DNA from: Larix kaempferi
Lineage: Eukaryota; Streptophyta; Pinopsida; Pinales; Pinaceae
DNA length: 64,000 nucleotides
NCBI GenBank assembly: GCA_027924585.1
Contig: BSBM01000372.1
Span: forward strand, 5,625,001-5,689,000
Direction of reading: 5' to 3'
Part shown: positions 34,167-46,113 of the stretch, in pieces
Position numbering within the stretch: the stretch's first letter is position 1
Layout: each line of letters begins with the position of its first letter
Translations under genes and position numbers: made by a program
Notes under the pieces: model-generated
Seen by the model: only the letters and a program-made list of their open reading frames with translations
Database searches by the model: none
Told to the model about the DNA's origin: nothing

Positions 34167-35798
34167 TAATAAATAGTAAAAAGAACTATTTATACCATAC
34201 CATTTTCATTTTTACCCAGCATAGTGCATTTTGGTGGTTTTTCCCCTCAATATTCAAGCAACGATTCCGGGATCTAGGAGCAACGCAATCGCGAGCCGTC
34301 AGGACCAGGTAAGAGCCCTCATCCTTCCCTTCAAATCTATGGTTTTCAATTTTATTTTTAATGGTAAATTTTTAATCTTTTTAATTATTTTATGGCCACT
34401 CTATGTTGTACGAGGGCTATAGTTTATCGAGTCTCGTATAGGGATGGGTGTACGTGGTCAAACCAATTGTTGACCGCGGGTAATGTTTTTTTTACAAGTT
34501 TTAACATTAACAATCCTTTGATTTTTCCACAGGATGGTGCTAGAATGAAGAGAGAGGGAACATGATGTCATTTATCATCAAGTTGGAGGTGATTTGGTCG
34601 TGCAACAAGAACTACAAGCTTTTGGTTTACACAAATTTTGGATTATCGGGGGCTTAAGGGCCCAAAACCAATTACTCACTGCATTGGTGGATTACTAGAC
34701 CCAAAAGCTCAACAATTTAACTTGGATGGACAAACACTTCCGTTGGAGGTGTAAGACATATATTTTATTACCATATTATTCCGTCGAGGAGAGGTGGAAA
34801 GCCTTAGATATCACAGCGTGGGGGGATGAGTCACGATTAGTGACTATATTGACAAATACTGTGTTGCGGGTACCCAAAAAGTGGGTAGCCAAGTCCCCAT
34901 AGAGGTTATAGCGAGCCTGGGCATGAATATCGTCAGCCTCACTCTCGGGAGGATAGCGGGGTCTACGTCACTTCATAAAGACTTGAGGCTATTGATATTC
35001 CATGCGACCGAGTCCTTAAGGCCTATGGTATATGATTGATGCAATACACTACTAGGTACAATGAAACACCAGTTGAAAGTGTGCAAGTTGGGGCAGACTA
35101 GAAACTTTGATTTCAGGAGCATTTTATGTAGTTTATTCTTTGAGAAGGTTCTAGGCCTTATTCCGAGGGTGGAAGTCCCTCCTCATAGTCTCCAAGATCC
35201 TGCTCAGACCCGGTGGGCATAGATACTGACATGACAGGGGGGTGGCTGACTTTTCTCTCCATATACTGATGAGTTCTTCCACTGGTGGCAGCGATATTTG
35301 ATCGCCATAGATGACTATCCCTATCAAGGGATTGACTACAGAGGAGATCGAGACATGCCACTTCCACCAGGGGCCACGTTCAGAGACATCGGTAAGACAC
35401 TCCTTTTAAGTTTCGAATATTTTTTTTTTGTATTTTTGTTTTAAGTAAAAGCAAAAATATTTTTCATGTGATATCATGTATTGATGATTGACTTTTTGCT
35501 CGCAGACTTGGGTCCCTGAAGACCACCAGGATTCCCACGACATTGGCGCAAAGGAAGGAGTGGGGATATAGTAGGTGCAGTGATGAAGCGCACATTAGAG
35601 ACTGTATGGGTCAACCTGACTCGCATGACTACCAAGGTACCTGTGATCGAGGTGGAGCACCTCCTTGAGGTGATGCAGATACATGTGGTGGGGGTACCAG
35701 GTACATGGGTGCAGCTGCTCCGACGTATAGTCAATGCCATGCAATACTATGTGTAGAGTCATCTTGCTGAGGAGGCGAGAGTTCCCCGTAGGGCTTAG
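34167..35798 (+). pseudogene. Antisense plant mobile domain (PMD) gene of element A, 3 exons
   Basis: It runs opposite to the element. A TATA-like box (TAATAAATAG, 34,167-34,176) and a non-coding exon end at a consensus donor (CCAG/GTAAGAG, 34,308). Exon 2 starts at 34,533, one base before the ATG at 34,534. Exon 2 ends at a donor at 35,392 (ATCG/GTAAGA), and exon 3 is 35,506-35,798 (TAG). Exon 2 matches copies B and C, including the PMD block around FNLDGQTLPLEV, but carries stops and frameshifts. Exon 3 contains KVPVIEVEHL and GTWVQLLRRI. PMD proteins are plant-specific, found both as host proteins and inside transposable elements; their role in elements is unknown. Identification as PMD is by motif similarity. 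Confidence 0.75.
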
Positions 35799-35987
35799 AT
35801 TCCATGGGGTCTCATTTTTTGTATCAGATATATGTATATTTGAGAGATACGAGCTCCAGTTTTGTACTATGACATCACTTTTTGGATATATAAATTTTCA
35901 TAATGAAAACCTATGATTTTTCTGACTCTACTATCTTATGTGTATAAATTTGTGAATGTTAAATGTGTGATTCGTTGCTTCTTTTAA

Positions 35988-36409
35988 TTATGTGACAAGT
36001 GCCAATCTAGGACCTAATTAGCGTATGCATCAACAACATGATTAAAACGTCTTGGAACATAAATATAAGTAACAAAATCAAAATGAAATTCCAAGAGTCT
36101 TACCCTTAAGAATCTCCTTAGTAGCATACGATCCATCACACAGTACTAGCCGTTCAACTCAGATACAACCACTTGTGAATCCAGGCAGACCTCTAATGAC
36201 TAGATACCGTGCGAAATGGCATCACTAAGCAACTCAATAATGACATTATACTCAGACACATTGTTTGATGTATGACCGAGACAAGCACCTCCTAAAGACA
36301 CAAGCTGGTTTTTCGGCGAGTAAATAACCCATGCAGTAGAAGCTAACCTCTGTGTATGATGACTGGCCCCATCCACGAATCCTAAGAACACTGGAGATTC
36401 TGCTGACAT
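35988..36409 (-). pseudogene. Archaeal-type RNase H (aRNH) of element A
   Basis: It starts MSAESPVFLGFVDGASHH (first catalytic Asp in VDGAS) and has the conserved NNVSEY (catalytic Glu), then a stop at about 36,200. The downstream part continues to VLDWHLSH with stops and ends at TAA, 35,988. It is a separate frame after integrase, beginning about 110 bp beyond the integrase end. A second RNase H of this type is the hallmark of Tat-lineage Ty3/gypsy elements and is thought to help remove RNA during reverse transcription. Its 3' end faces the 3' end of the antisense PMD gene, 190 bp away. Confidence 0.8.
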
Positions 36410-36519
36410 TTGTCAACCAAAAGGAAGAAAATCAACAAAACTCGAAAAAAACAAAGGAAAACTAAACTATGTACAAAAACTATACAATAGTATACAAAGT
36501 ATTGGCTCGAGCTCAAAGC

Positions 36520-37682
36520 TCAAGCATAATACCGCTTGAGATAGAGCCCATTTCTAGGCTTCTTCAAGCAATTCTCCTCATAATCTTCTAACTCATAGGC
36601 TCCTTTCTCAAGGACACACCTCACAATGTAAGGACCATGCCATATTGGGTTAAACTTTCCTGCCCCTAGCGGTTCCTTAGCTTGGTCATAAAGAAGAACC
36701 AAGTCACCTTCAGCATACTGCCCGGGATGGACAGACCTATCATACTGGGCCTAGACATGAATTTTATTGGCATCTATTGCCACAGAAGCATCCTGAGGCT
36801 ACACGTCAAGCTGCTCGAGGTGGACTAAGCATTTCTCTACATCCGAAGTATCAGTAAGGAGTTATATGGCTAGATTCAAAGAAGGGATCTCACATTCAAC
36901 CGGTAAGATGGACTTCACACCATGAACTAATTGGAAAGGTGAGAAATCGGTGGAAGTCTTCACTACGGTTCGATAAGCCCACAAAGTAGGATACAACATG
37001 ATATGCAAGTTTTTCTTACTTTGTTGGATGGTCCTTTGGAGAATGGCCTTAAGGGACTTATTGACTGCCTCAACCTAGCCATTCGCTTGGGTATAATATA
37101 ATGATGAGTGATCCCATCTAAACCCAAGCTTAAGCGATAATCCATCCATCACCTTATTTTGGATGTGACTACCATGGTCAGTGATAATCTCTTTCAGGAA
37201 ATCAAACAGAGCTATGATCTGATTGAACACGAAGTGGGATGCTGTTTCAGCATTGGCTTTAATGGTCGACATGGCCTCAGCCCGTTTGGTAAAGTAATAT
37301 ATGGCCACTATGATATGACGATGGCCCCCCGCAAAAGCTGGGTTGCATTCCATAAAATCAACCCCCCACTTGGTGAAGGGGCCAATGGTGATGACCGGAT
37401 GGAGAGGGTCAGAATGCGAACGTATATTCCGAGAAAACACCTGACAAGGGTGTAATCTCTTTACAACATTAACACATCTTTAAATATCATACGCCAAAAA
37501 TAACCCGCTCGCAAGATATGTTGGGATGTAGCAAGCCCAAATAAGTGGCTACCACATGCCCCACTATGGCAGTCATTCAGCAATAACTCTGCCTCTTCAT
37601 GAGTCAAGCAATGACGTAGGAGGGATTCCTTTCCATACAAAGTCTCACCGACGATGACATAATCTTGGGCTTGATATCTCAC
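36520..37682 (-). pseudogene. Integrase of element A
   Basis: The zinc-binding segment (HCLTHEEAELLLNDCH ... GSH, 37,682-37,461) is followed by the core (37,440-37,075) with Asp in GVDFME and Asp in ITDHGSH. The ANG motif before the catalytic Glu is interrupted by a TAG where copies B and C have Gln. The C-terminal region (36,702-36,520) has WHGPYIVRCVLEKGAYELED, the GPY/F module. Several frames are needed, so the gene is inactive. It inserted element DNA into the host genome. Confidence 0.85.
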
Positions 37683-37685
37683 ATG

Positions 37686-38510
37686 TCATCGCTCAGCTCG
37701 TGAAAGATGCGAAGAGAACTTTAGAGTTTGGAGATATACAATGATGTCTCCATACCAAGGGTCCAGCGATGAGATAAGGAATACATTCTGATGAACGAAT
37801 GAGTCTTCATGGACCACTTCCTCATCAAGTCTAGGAAAATATGACATCAGCTCTGCGAAAACTAGGGACTTTACAGACTTCCCTAAGGCAAAATCAAGAT
37901 CTAATTCCTGAAGGATGACAGTCCATTTATTATACTCCCCCCCAATCAAATGTCGTGTAAGCATGAACTAAAATGGATTGACATGCGCTATAACCGTGGT
38001 TTTCCTAAGAAATATGTAGTGTCGTAATATCTAGACTGCATGAACAATCGCAAGGGCCAGTTTCTCCACGTGAGAATACCTTAGTTCAGTGTCTACTAGG
38101 TTTCTACTGAGATAATAGATAGCATGCTCTTGAAGCATATCGTCTTCTTGAACCAAAACCATACCAATCATCTCTTGAGACGCGACCACATATAGAAAAA
38201 AATATTTTGCATAATCAGGTGGACTAAGAAGAGGGGCTGATACCAAGTCTTTCTTAGGAGCGTCGAAAGGCTGCTGGGCTCACTCATCCCAGATAAAATT
38301 GGTGTGTTTATTCAATAATCACGCGAAACCCTTAGTAAGACTGGAAAATTTCACGATGAAATGACGTAAGAGAGTGGCCTTCCCTTGGAGGCTCTGAATT
38401 TGAACCAAAGTATGTGGGGGAGGCAACTGAAGTATTACCTCAAACTTCAATAAATCGACTCTAATACCTTCCTTCAAGACTATAAACCCTTGAAGTAGAC
38501 CAATTTTCAT
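37686..38510 (-). pseudogene. RNase H and connection region of element A
   Basis: Frames contain LVQEDDMLQEHAIYYLSRNL and ELRYSHVEKLALAIVHAV, the RT-linked RNase H of gypsy elements, then the linker leading to integrase (NKWTVILQELDLDFA). Upstream, KEGIRVDLLKFEVIL and SLQGKATLLRHFI belong to the RT thumb/connection. Stops and frameshifts break it into at least three pieces. Confidence 0.85.
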
Positions 38511-39470
38511 GCAAAAGATTCACTTGTTCAGATTCAAACAAATTTTGTAACGATGACATCTCTTGAAAATAAGACGGAGGTGACTTGGGTGATCCATTCT
38601 ACTACAAGAGTGATAAGTAAGATCGTCTAAGAAAACTTCCATTATATGCTTAAGATCATGAAAAGAATAGGTCATGGCCCGCTGAAATGTAGCTCCGGTG
38701 TTTTTAAGGCGGAAGGGAATTTTCTGGTATGCAAAGGCACCCCAAGGAGATATAAATGCAGTTTTACGTTGATCCTTGGCTTTAATTTGGATCTTATTGT
38801 ATCCCTAAAAGCCGTCCATAAATGAAAATATTTTTCTTCCTGCACACTCATCCAAGATTTGATCTATGAATGGGGTGGGGAAGTTATCTTTAGGACACAC
38901 TTTATTCAGATCATGAAAGTCAGTGCACACATGGATGGTTCCCTTCTTCTTATCCACAGGAACGGGGTTGGATACCCATTTGGTAAAGGGAACCGGGTAG
39001 ATGAAACGAACCTTAATAATTTTCTCCACCTCTTCCTTAATAGCGACTACCTTCTTAGGATTAACAACATGAAGACGTTGTCGAACATGATTAACATGTG
39101 GGTAAGTCCTAATCTTGTGTTCGACAATATTGGGGTCGATACCTAGAATATCCTCGTAAGACAAGGCGAACACGTCCCAAAAATCTTTAAATAAATGAGT
39201 GTAAATATGGATTTCCTCAAGGGAACAATCAACACCGATGTATACATTTTCGACTTTTCCGGGAGTATGAGAAATGTTGATCAAGATAGTAGGGGAAATA
39301 TTAGCCATATTCCCTTCTGCATAAATGCCATGCAGCTCCAAAGGAACCACAAGGTGACCAACTTTCTTGGCTAGAGTCGACCGAAACTCATCTTGCTCAA
39401 GAAGATCAAGGTTGGGAAGGAAATAAGATCTATGATGGAGGTCCTCCCAAGGATTTTCATTGTAGTTCAT
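38511..39470 (-). pseudogene. Reverse transcriptase of element A
   Basis: The frame 39,470-38,805 covers the RT fingers and palm start: PVPFTKWVSNPVPVDKKKGT, then FHDLNKVCPKDNFPTPFIDQ and FSFMDGF, followed by a stop. Beyond it, in another frame, the catalytic block reads VFLDDL (about 38,640), so both aspartates are kept. It copied element RNA into DNA. It is inactive because of stops. Confidence 0.88.
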
Positions 39471-39485
39471 GGCCTCGATAATAAA

Positions 39486-39896
39486 TTAATTTGAAGGTAA
39501 AGTATAATCGAGGTAGTCATGTGAACAAGACGATTCAACTACCCATGAGGGCAACGTGACTGGATCTTCTTCCTCTGTCCTTGAAGGAGAGAGATCAGGC
39601 TCTGCAGTGACTTGTTGAATATCACGATAAGCAAGCTCATCTATAGACAAGAGCATGGCCATTCCGATGTGCGAAGAGTCTCCCGATGAGGAGCTCATGG
39701 AAGATAGATTCCACGGATCACTAAAGTACGATGTCGAGAATGGTACAGGACGCAGCGATGAAGGAGCATCATCGGAGATGGTTCCTATAAAGGAGATTAG
39801 TGTGGAAAAATCAAAATATCCCATCAAGAAGGAATATAAGCCTACACCAACAATATTCCCAGATGCCGGATGAGAATTTTTTATTTGAGGGACCAC
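39486..39896 (-). pseudogene. Protease-RT linker region of element A
   Basis: A 136-residue frame (IGTISDDAPSSLRPVPFSTS ...) is conserved in position and sequence with 49,760-49,990 (B) and 57,872-58,243 (C). It has an acidic, Ser-rich composition and no catalytic motif. It belongs to the Pol polyprotein between protease and RT. Confidence 0.7.
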
Positions 39897-39938
39897 AGAT
39901 CCCGATGATGCTACAGGACTGGAACTAGCAAAGGATTG

Positions 39939-40307
39939 CTAATCGACCGTCACAATCTTGCCTTCGTGGGGAAAGCAAATGAATCTAAAGACAGAGGATA
40001 CGATCGCTCTCATAGCGTAGATCCAATTCTGTCCCAATAAAAGGTTATATTTAATGGGAGCATCGACCACCTCGACTTCTATAGGCATGCTATTCTCACC
40101 TAGGTGGACCTCGAGGGAGGGCATAATACCATGCGGCCTAAAAGAATGACCATCAAATGCGGTAAGCATGGTCATGGAATTCGACAATGGAGGGGAATCA
40201 AGAGCCTTCCAACAAGATAAAGACATCACTAAAGTGGAAGTACCTTCATCAACGAAGGTACACTTAATGATCATCTCTAAACACCTAACATGAACTTGAA
40301 AATCCAC
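39939..40307 (-). pseudogene. Aspartic protease of element A
   Basis: A 122-residue frame has the active-site block FVDEGTSTLVMSLSCWKAL and YNLLLGQNWIYAMRA, the usual retropepsin layout (Asp-x-Gly-Thr/Ser near the start, then the hydrophobic LLG turn). It cleaved the polyprotein. The frame itself is intact, but its fusion partners are broken. Confidence 0.8.
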
Positions 40308-40315
40308 ATGATAGG

Positions 40316-41436
40316 GAAAGCGGGGCTAAACATCAGTAATATCAAACTTGATGGAATTAGGGCTATAAGGATCTAGGACACCCAAAGCGTATAGAAGGGC
40401 ATTCCTTTGCAAAGGAAAAGCTTGAAGGACCTCGAGATCCCACATAGCACATGGATTTTGGCCAATATCATCCACAATCGAGTAGTTCTAGGTGGCTCTG
40501 GTGTTAGGATTATGTGTCGAGCGCTTGAGTACATCTTTCGGTACCCGCGGCATAGAGTTGGGCTTCTCGATATGCAATGGAGTCTCGGGTGGAGGAGGAT
40601 CATTCCCCAAATAAGTTTGTGGATCTCCATGATCATGCGAGCGAGTACCAACAATAACCTCTCATTTGACCATGTTTACGCATCCAAAACCACCTTCATG
40701 GGAAGAAGAAGTCAAAGTTTCAGCAGTCCCACGACTGACGGTGGAAACACCAGAAGCCATATTCTGATGATGAGGGAGGGGATTCATTAGCACAGTTGGG
40801 TTCTATGCGATGTGCTTCAATTCTTCCTCCATATAAGGACACAAATGTGTAAGGTGATCCTCCGGGCAAAGTTTACAAGGAAACTTCACCTTACGCCTGG
40901 GCTTGTGGTCCCCACCAACATTTTCGCCATTCTGAGGAGGGTTAGCGTTCACTTTCTTATTCCTATTATTCCCACCCCTACGGTTATTCTTCCCCTTCTT
41001 TTTCCCACCAGGCTCCTGGTTACCGGATGGGTTCGTCGATTACACAGAATGCACATCGAATGATTGGGTGGAAACGGATGAGGCAAGAGCCTGTCCAAGG
41101 GTAGAATGGTTAATAGACATGTTATGCATCTGATTCGTAACCATATATACGGAACCAGCACTTGTGTAACCAACAATGCCATCGGCATGCAGTCCAGAAG
41201 CGGGCTTGGGTTCGTATCTTGATCACAACATGTCAGGTATAATGTCATATAGAATCCCAGACTGAGCATAGAACAAGTCTAACTGTTGGGCTCTAAATAT
41301 GGCTTGTTCCTCAGTCATAATTCTGTACAATGAAACGTCCTTCAAAATATAAGGGAGAAAAGACTTGAGGAACAATTCCAGCAGAAACTATAGAGGAATG
41401 TTGGCTTTTACTAGCCTCTTCCATTGGTGCCACTCT
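40316..41436 (-). pseudogene. Truncated gag (C-terminal part) of element A
   Basis: Sequence adjoining the LTR matches C gag from the codons for EWRRRK (56,305) onward, and the zinc knuckle reads CKLCPEDHLTHLC. The first two thirds of gag, the leader and the primer site are absent: LTR sequence runs straight into gag at about 41,436. Several frames and stops follow. Gag forms the particle shell, so this copy could not supply it. Confidence 0.75.
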
Positions 41437-42361
41437 TTTTTATGGAGAAAACTTCCTATGGCTTGGGCCAGACCGCAACAGACAGCTAACTACCAGAAAA
41501 TGACTCAATTCCCAGTGAAATGCTCTATAAATGACAATGCTAAGATAATGGAGAAAAGACCAACCTTCCACGAGATGTTCGAAGTAGATCCCCATTGAGC
41601 TTTCAACCTCTACACTTGAACCTGCAGATTAGCCTCAACAACAAGTACAAGCAAGTGCATATAACATAAGAAATACATTAGCATAATCAATAGCATGATC
41701 CATGATATCATAAGCGAATATAACCCAGTGTAATTTAACAATATTCTCAACATCAATTGGACGAGAAAATGAGTAATTCCATTAATGAATAACAAGAAGT
41801 ACAATATACGACCTCTTGCCGGCAACCAATTTGAACCAAGAAATAGGACTCTCCACTTGTGTCTCCACCACTTCAATTCCCCCATGTGATGGAAAACTCA
41901 AACTATGAAAGGCGTTTGGTAGGTGAACATAAGGAGTTCACAACAACAAGGATCAATGAGTGTAGACTCAAGTCACGGCAAAAATCCACTAGATTTATCT
42001 TGCTCTCTCTTTCTCCTACCTTCCATATGCCATAAGAGCTCACTCTATATCCTTCCAAAGGTAAGTTAAAGGACACATTGAGGCGTTTCGGAGTATATGG
42101 AGGGCCAAACGTCACCCTAAGACCGCTTTTTGGGAGTAAAAAGTAATTTTCTAATGATTTTTACTATTTTACTTGGTACCCGCAGGCTATAGTGGAATAG
42201 CCTGCATGTATGCTGACTATAATGGGACAGCAAGCGTACAATAAGAAAAATAGGGAAAAAAATTGTTTTTTGGAGGACATAAAGTGAATCTGAGTCAGTG
42301 AAATGGATCCTGAAGGCCAAAGAATGTTGATGCTCACAAGGTGGAAAATTACACTGTAACG
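41437..42361 (-). mobile_element. LTR shared by elements A and B
   Basis: It is preceded on the minus strand by the polypurine tract of B (42,362-42,373) and followed at once by gag of A, so it is both the 3' LTR of B and the 5' LTR of A. It starts CGTTACAGTGTAATTTTCC (TG mutated to CG) and ends near CTCCATAA. It is about 925 bp, with a TATA-like GGATATAGAG at 42,041-42,050. Confidence 0.85.
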
Positions 42362-42373
42362 GATGCCCCCTAA
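42362..42373 (-). promoter_or_regulatory. Polypurine tract of element B
   Basis: The minus strand reads TTAGGGGGCATC directly before the shared LTR. Confidence 0.85.
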
Positions 42374-44263
42374 TGTGTGAGGTCAAAGAAGGTACTACGA
42401 GGGCCGAAATACATTATAAATATCAGGAGTGGAGTGATGGAGACACAACTGGAGAGAGTAGCTCACTTCTCATAGTACAATAAAATCTCTGAGTACATGT
42501 CGGTATAATAAAACAATCTGATACAATGACCATGATAGGGAGTACATAGTGAATACATGTCATAGGTGATCATAGCCATGATCCATATAGTAAGATATGG
42601 TCTCCCACTGAAAAGGAAACAATTGGTGCAATATTGGAGGTACAAACTGCTGATGTCTGAGAGGTGATATCCCAAAAGTATAGTCATGATCATAAGTAGC
42701 ATACTGAATGCCACTATCTCCTGGGGTCTTCTACACAAATAATCTATGGTGCAAGTTCCATCAAGTGAATAAAGGTGTTGAGGTCGAACTTGATGTGACA
42801 TCATCTGATTACTGGTCAATGATGTATACCCTTAACATATGCGAGATAACCCACCGATAATGAAAATGGGCATCAAGGCACAGAGTACAATCATCAGAGT
42901 GCGAATAGATGTGTTGAAGTTGAACACTAAGATCAATCCATCGATCAGGGGACATTGATGTAATCCCAAAACTGTCGATGGCGAGAGAACCTAGGTCACT
43001 AATGACTGCAAGCCTCAAGGTACTCAACTAAATCTAAGTCTCAATTCAAATATAAATGAGTTGAATTCGATGGAATGAAACTAGCTAGAAGGAAGGAATT
43101 AAGGCATCCCCCATCAACCAGCACAAGGTAACAGCTATGCTGAAAGATTTAGAAGAACTCAGATAAAACAGAATGACTCAATAAGGATGGACGACATACA
43201 ATAGTCAAGAGATCTGAGGAGTGGCCGACTCTGGTTTCAGGACTTCCTTTGAACAAGAGCATGAGTAGATGGATAGACTTAGGCAGCATAGACTCGACAT
43301 AACCAATCGGTGGAGTAAACTCTGAGAAACTAGTACATCTCATAAGGTCCTACTATAGTCCCAACTCATAATGGAAGGAGTGCAATGAATGCTCTGTTCA
43401 AAGGCCACACAACAGCTTCCAACAAAAAGAAGTAAATATTCTGCCATCCGTCTTTTTGGAATATTTGATTTTTTTTGTCTTTTTCATATTTGGAAAGCTT
43501 GAAAAAGAATAAAATTGCTTATAGTACAAAAAATGAGGGAATGAGTGTCAAGTAGCGAGCAAAATAGTCCCAAGCAGTGGAACAGTCCTATGATCTATGC
43601 AAGGAAGCATGTGCAGGATGTGGACACTCGGGGGGGTGTTCCCTCAAGGTCAAATGGTCATCAAACTATGAAAGGAAAATGAAATCTTTGCAAGGCTCGA
43701 CAGGGAAAGTGCTCAGGCACCAGGCTAACAATTGAGTAAGCAGGAGCTGGCACATGGCTCAAGCAACAAGTAGGATGATGCAATGCAATCACAACTTGAT
43801 AGAAAATGGGGGGAGTCCTTATGGGAGATGGCCAACATAATACAAAGTAGAGTATGATTCTTTATTGCAAATTCATGGCGTAACTACGAACGAATCCCAA
43901 TCTTAAAGAGAGACAATAGCATGGGCTCCAAAAGGCATAAAAGGTCTCTAACTAGGGCACCCATGGTTAGATAGGCCCTACCACCAAATAACGACACTTC
44001 TATAATAGTGTGAAAGCTCCGTGTTGGTTAAGAAGCGGGGTCGCACCTAGGGTTAATAGAAATGGTCAAAAGGTCAAATGCATAATGCATGTGAAAACGA
44101 CATCTAACCTATATATCATGTGTGAAATATACCTGTCGTAGGCACGAAACGGTCAAAAAACCAACTCTCGTCCAAGAATTTGTTCAAAATGCTACTCCAA
44201 GAAATCACATTAGTCCAAAACAACTTAAAACAGCGAAAACTATAGGAAAGTGGGTTTTGAAAA
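42374..44263 (-). other. Long 3' untranslated region of element B
   Basis: It is collinear with 32,198-34,166 in A. The part near 43,600-44,260 also matches 63,646-64,000 in C. No conserved frame is seen. Confidence 0.7.
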
Positions 44264-45937
44264 CTATAAATAGTAATAAAAATTACAATTTACAATTCAG
44301 TTTTACAATTCACTCCAAATAGTGATTTTGGTTAGTTTTTCACTTGAGATTTCAGTTGCTGATTCTGGGAGCTATGGGAGTTCATAGGGCCGTCTAGAGT
44401 AGGTTAGCTATCTCATCCTTCTCTTTCATTTGGTAGTTTTTATTTCATTTTTAGTGGTCCAATTTGTTTATTGGGCAAGCCCTACTTCTCTACGTAGTTG
44501 TACGCGGGCTATAGGTATACGAGTTGCGGGTAGGGCCTACTACCCATGGTCAATGCATGCATTGACTGCGGGTAGATGCCTTTGTTTGTTGAATAGCCCG
44601 TGGGTATGGCCATGAAGTTGGTTTTTAAATGTAAAAATCTAAACTTCTTATGTTTCTTCCTCCAGGATGGTTCTAGAGTGGAGGGAAAGGGGGCATGACC
44701 TTGTCGATGAGGCTGTCCGCCAAGATTTTCCTGCACAACAAACATTGCAAGCATGTGGGCTTTTCAAATTTTGGAGCATTGGGGGTTTAAGGGCCGAAAA
44801 CTAATTTCTCCGTCACTTGATAGACTACTGGGATGTAGACACATAAAATTTCAACCCGGATGGTCAAACACTCGCCCTGGAGGTGGATGACATATATTTC
44901 ATTACAGGATTGTCCCATCAAGGGGAAGTGGCTAGTCTTCGATCTCATACTGTGGGTGGTGTGATCACCATTCCCGACTACATAGGGTAGTACTATCTTC
45001 CAAACACCTGGAAGGTGGGGAGTCAGGTACCCATTGGAGGCATAGTCAATTTGAGCATGGAGATCTTAGTGTCCACCCTCATCAGGATTACAGGTTCAAC
45101 AACACTACACTAGGCTTCTAGGCCGGTGATGTTCTACACTGCAAAGTGCATGCAGCCCATGATATATGACTGGTGCACAACATTACTGGTGTCTATGAAT
45201 ACCTAGTTAACGGAGTGAAATCATCGGGAGGCAAAGAACTTCGGATACAACAGTATACTATGCAAGTTTTTCTTCAAGAGAGTTCCAGGGCTCAGTCCGA
45301 GGGTTGAAGTCCCTCCTCATAGTCTCCGTGACCTAGCCCTAACCTAGTGGGAGGAGGTATTGACGCAACAGGGTGGTGGCCGATAGGCATCACCATACAC
45401 AGATGATTTCTTCCATTGGTGGGACCGACATGTCATAGCCATTGATGACTACCCCTATGCAGGTATAGAATTTTGTGGTGATCGCGACATGCCGCTTCCT
45501 CCAGGAGCTGCATTTAGAGACATCAGTATGTTCCTCTTTTTATTTTTTTTGTATTAAATTTTTTGGGATTTTTTATTATATATGAAAATGCAAAAATATT
45601 TTTGGGGCAGTACCACATATTGACATTCTACTGTTTGCTCGTAGATACAGGTCCGCAAAGACTAGATGGTTTCCTAAGACATCGTCAACGGGGAAGGGGT
45701 GGAGAGGTAGTTGGTGTTGTAGCAGAGCGCACATTAGAGACTGTGCAGGTCAACCTGACCTGTATGACCAACAAGGTACCTGTGATAGAGGTGGAGCATC
45801 TTCCAGAGGCGATGCAACGCCACATTGTGGGAGTAACAGGCACTTGGGTGCAGTTACTGCGGCGCATAGCGCAAGCAGTACATTATTATTATCAAACACA
45901 TCCTTCCCATGAAGCTAGGCCTCCTCGTGGGGTGTAG
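44264..45937 (+). pseudogene. Antisense plant mobile domain (PMD) gene of element B, 3 exons
   Basis: TATA box CTATAAATAG (44,264-44,273); non-coding exon 1 to 44,402; intron 44,403-44,665 ending CTTCCTCCAG; exon 2 44,666-45,525 with ATG at 44,667; intron 45,526-45,644 (GTATGT...CTCGTAG); exon 3 45,645-45,937. Exon 2 contains the PMD block DGQTLALEVDDIYFITGLSH and, near its end, FHWWDRHVIAIDDYPYAGIE. Exon 3 is fully open (QVNLTCMTNKVPVIEVEHLP). Exon 2 has several in-frame stops, mostly at Trp/Gln positions. The gene ends 177 bp from the stop of the converging RNase H frame. The gene model is inferred from conserved sites in three copies. Confidence 0.8.
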
Positions 45938-46113
45938 ATATCTTAGAGTCCCATATTTTTTTATCGATATGTATATTTTTGAGAGCTACGAGATCCAATT
46001 TTCTACTGTGACACTACCATTTTGGACATGTTATTTATAAAAAACTATGATTCTCTAGTTCTACTATATGTGTATGTACAAATGTATGAATGTATGTTTA
46101 TTTGTGTGCTTCA

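Larger units (their letters stand above)
31395..42361 (-). mobile_element. Element A: Tat-type Ty3/gypsy retrotransposon, gag-deleted
   Basis: Minus strand, right to left: LTR shared with B (41,437-42,361), gag C-terminal part, protease, RT, RNase H, integrase, archaeal-type RNase H, antisense PMD gene, long 3' region, polypurine tract, 3' LTR (truncated at about 31,395). Leader, primer site and N-terminal gag are missing. The LTR joins gag directly. The order RT before INT marks Ty3/gypsy, and the second RNase H marks the Tat lineage. Confidence 0.85.
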
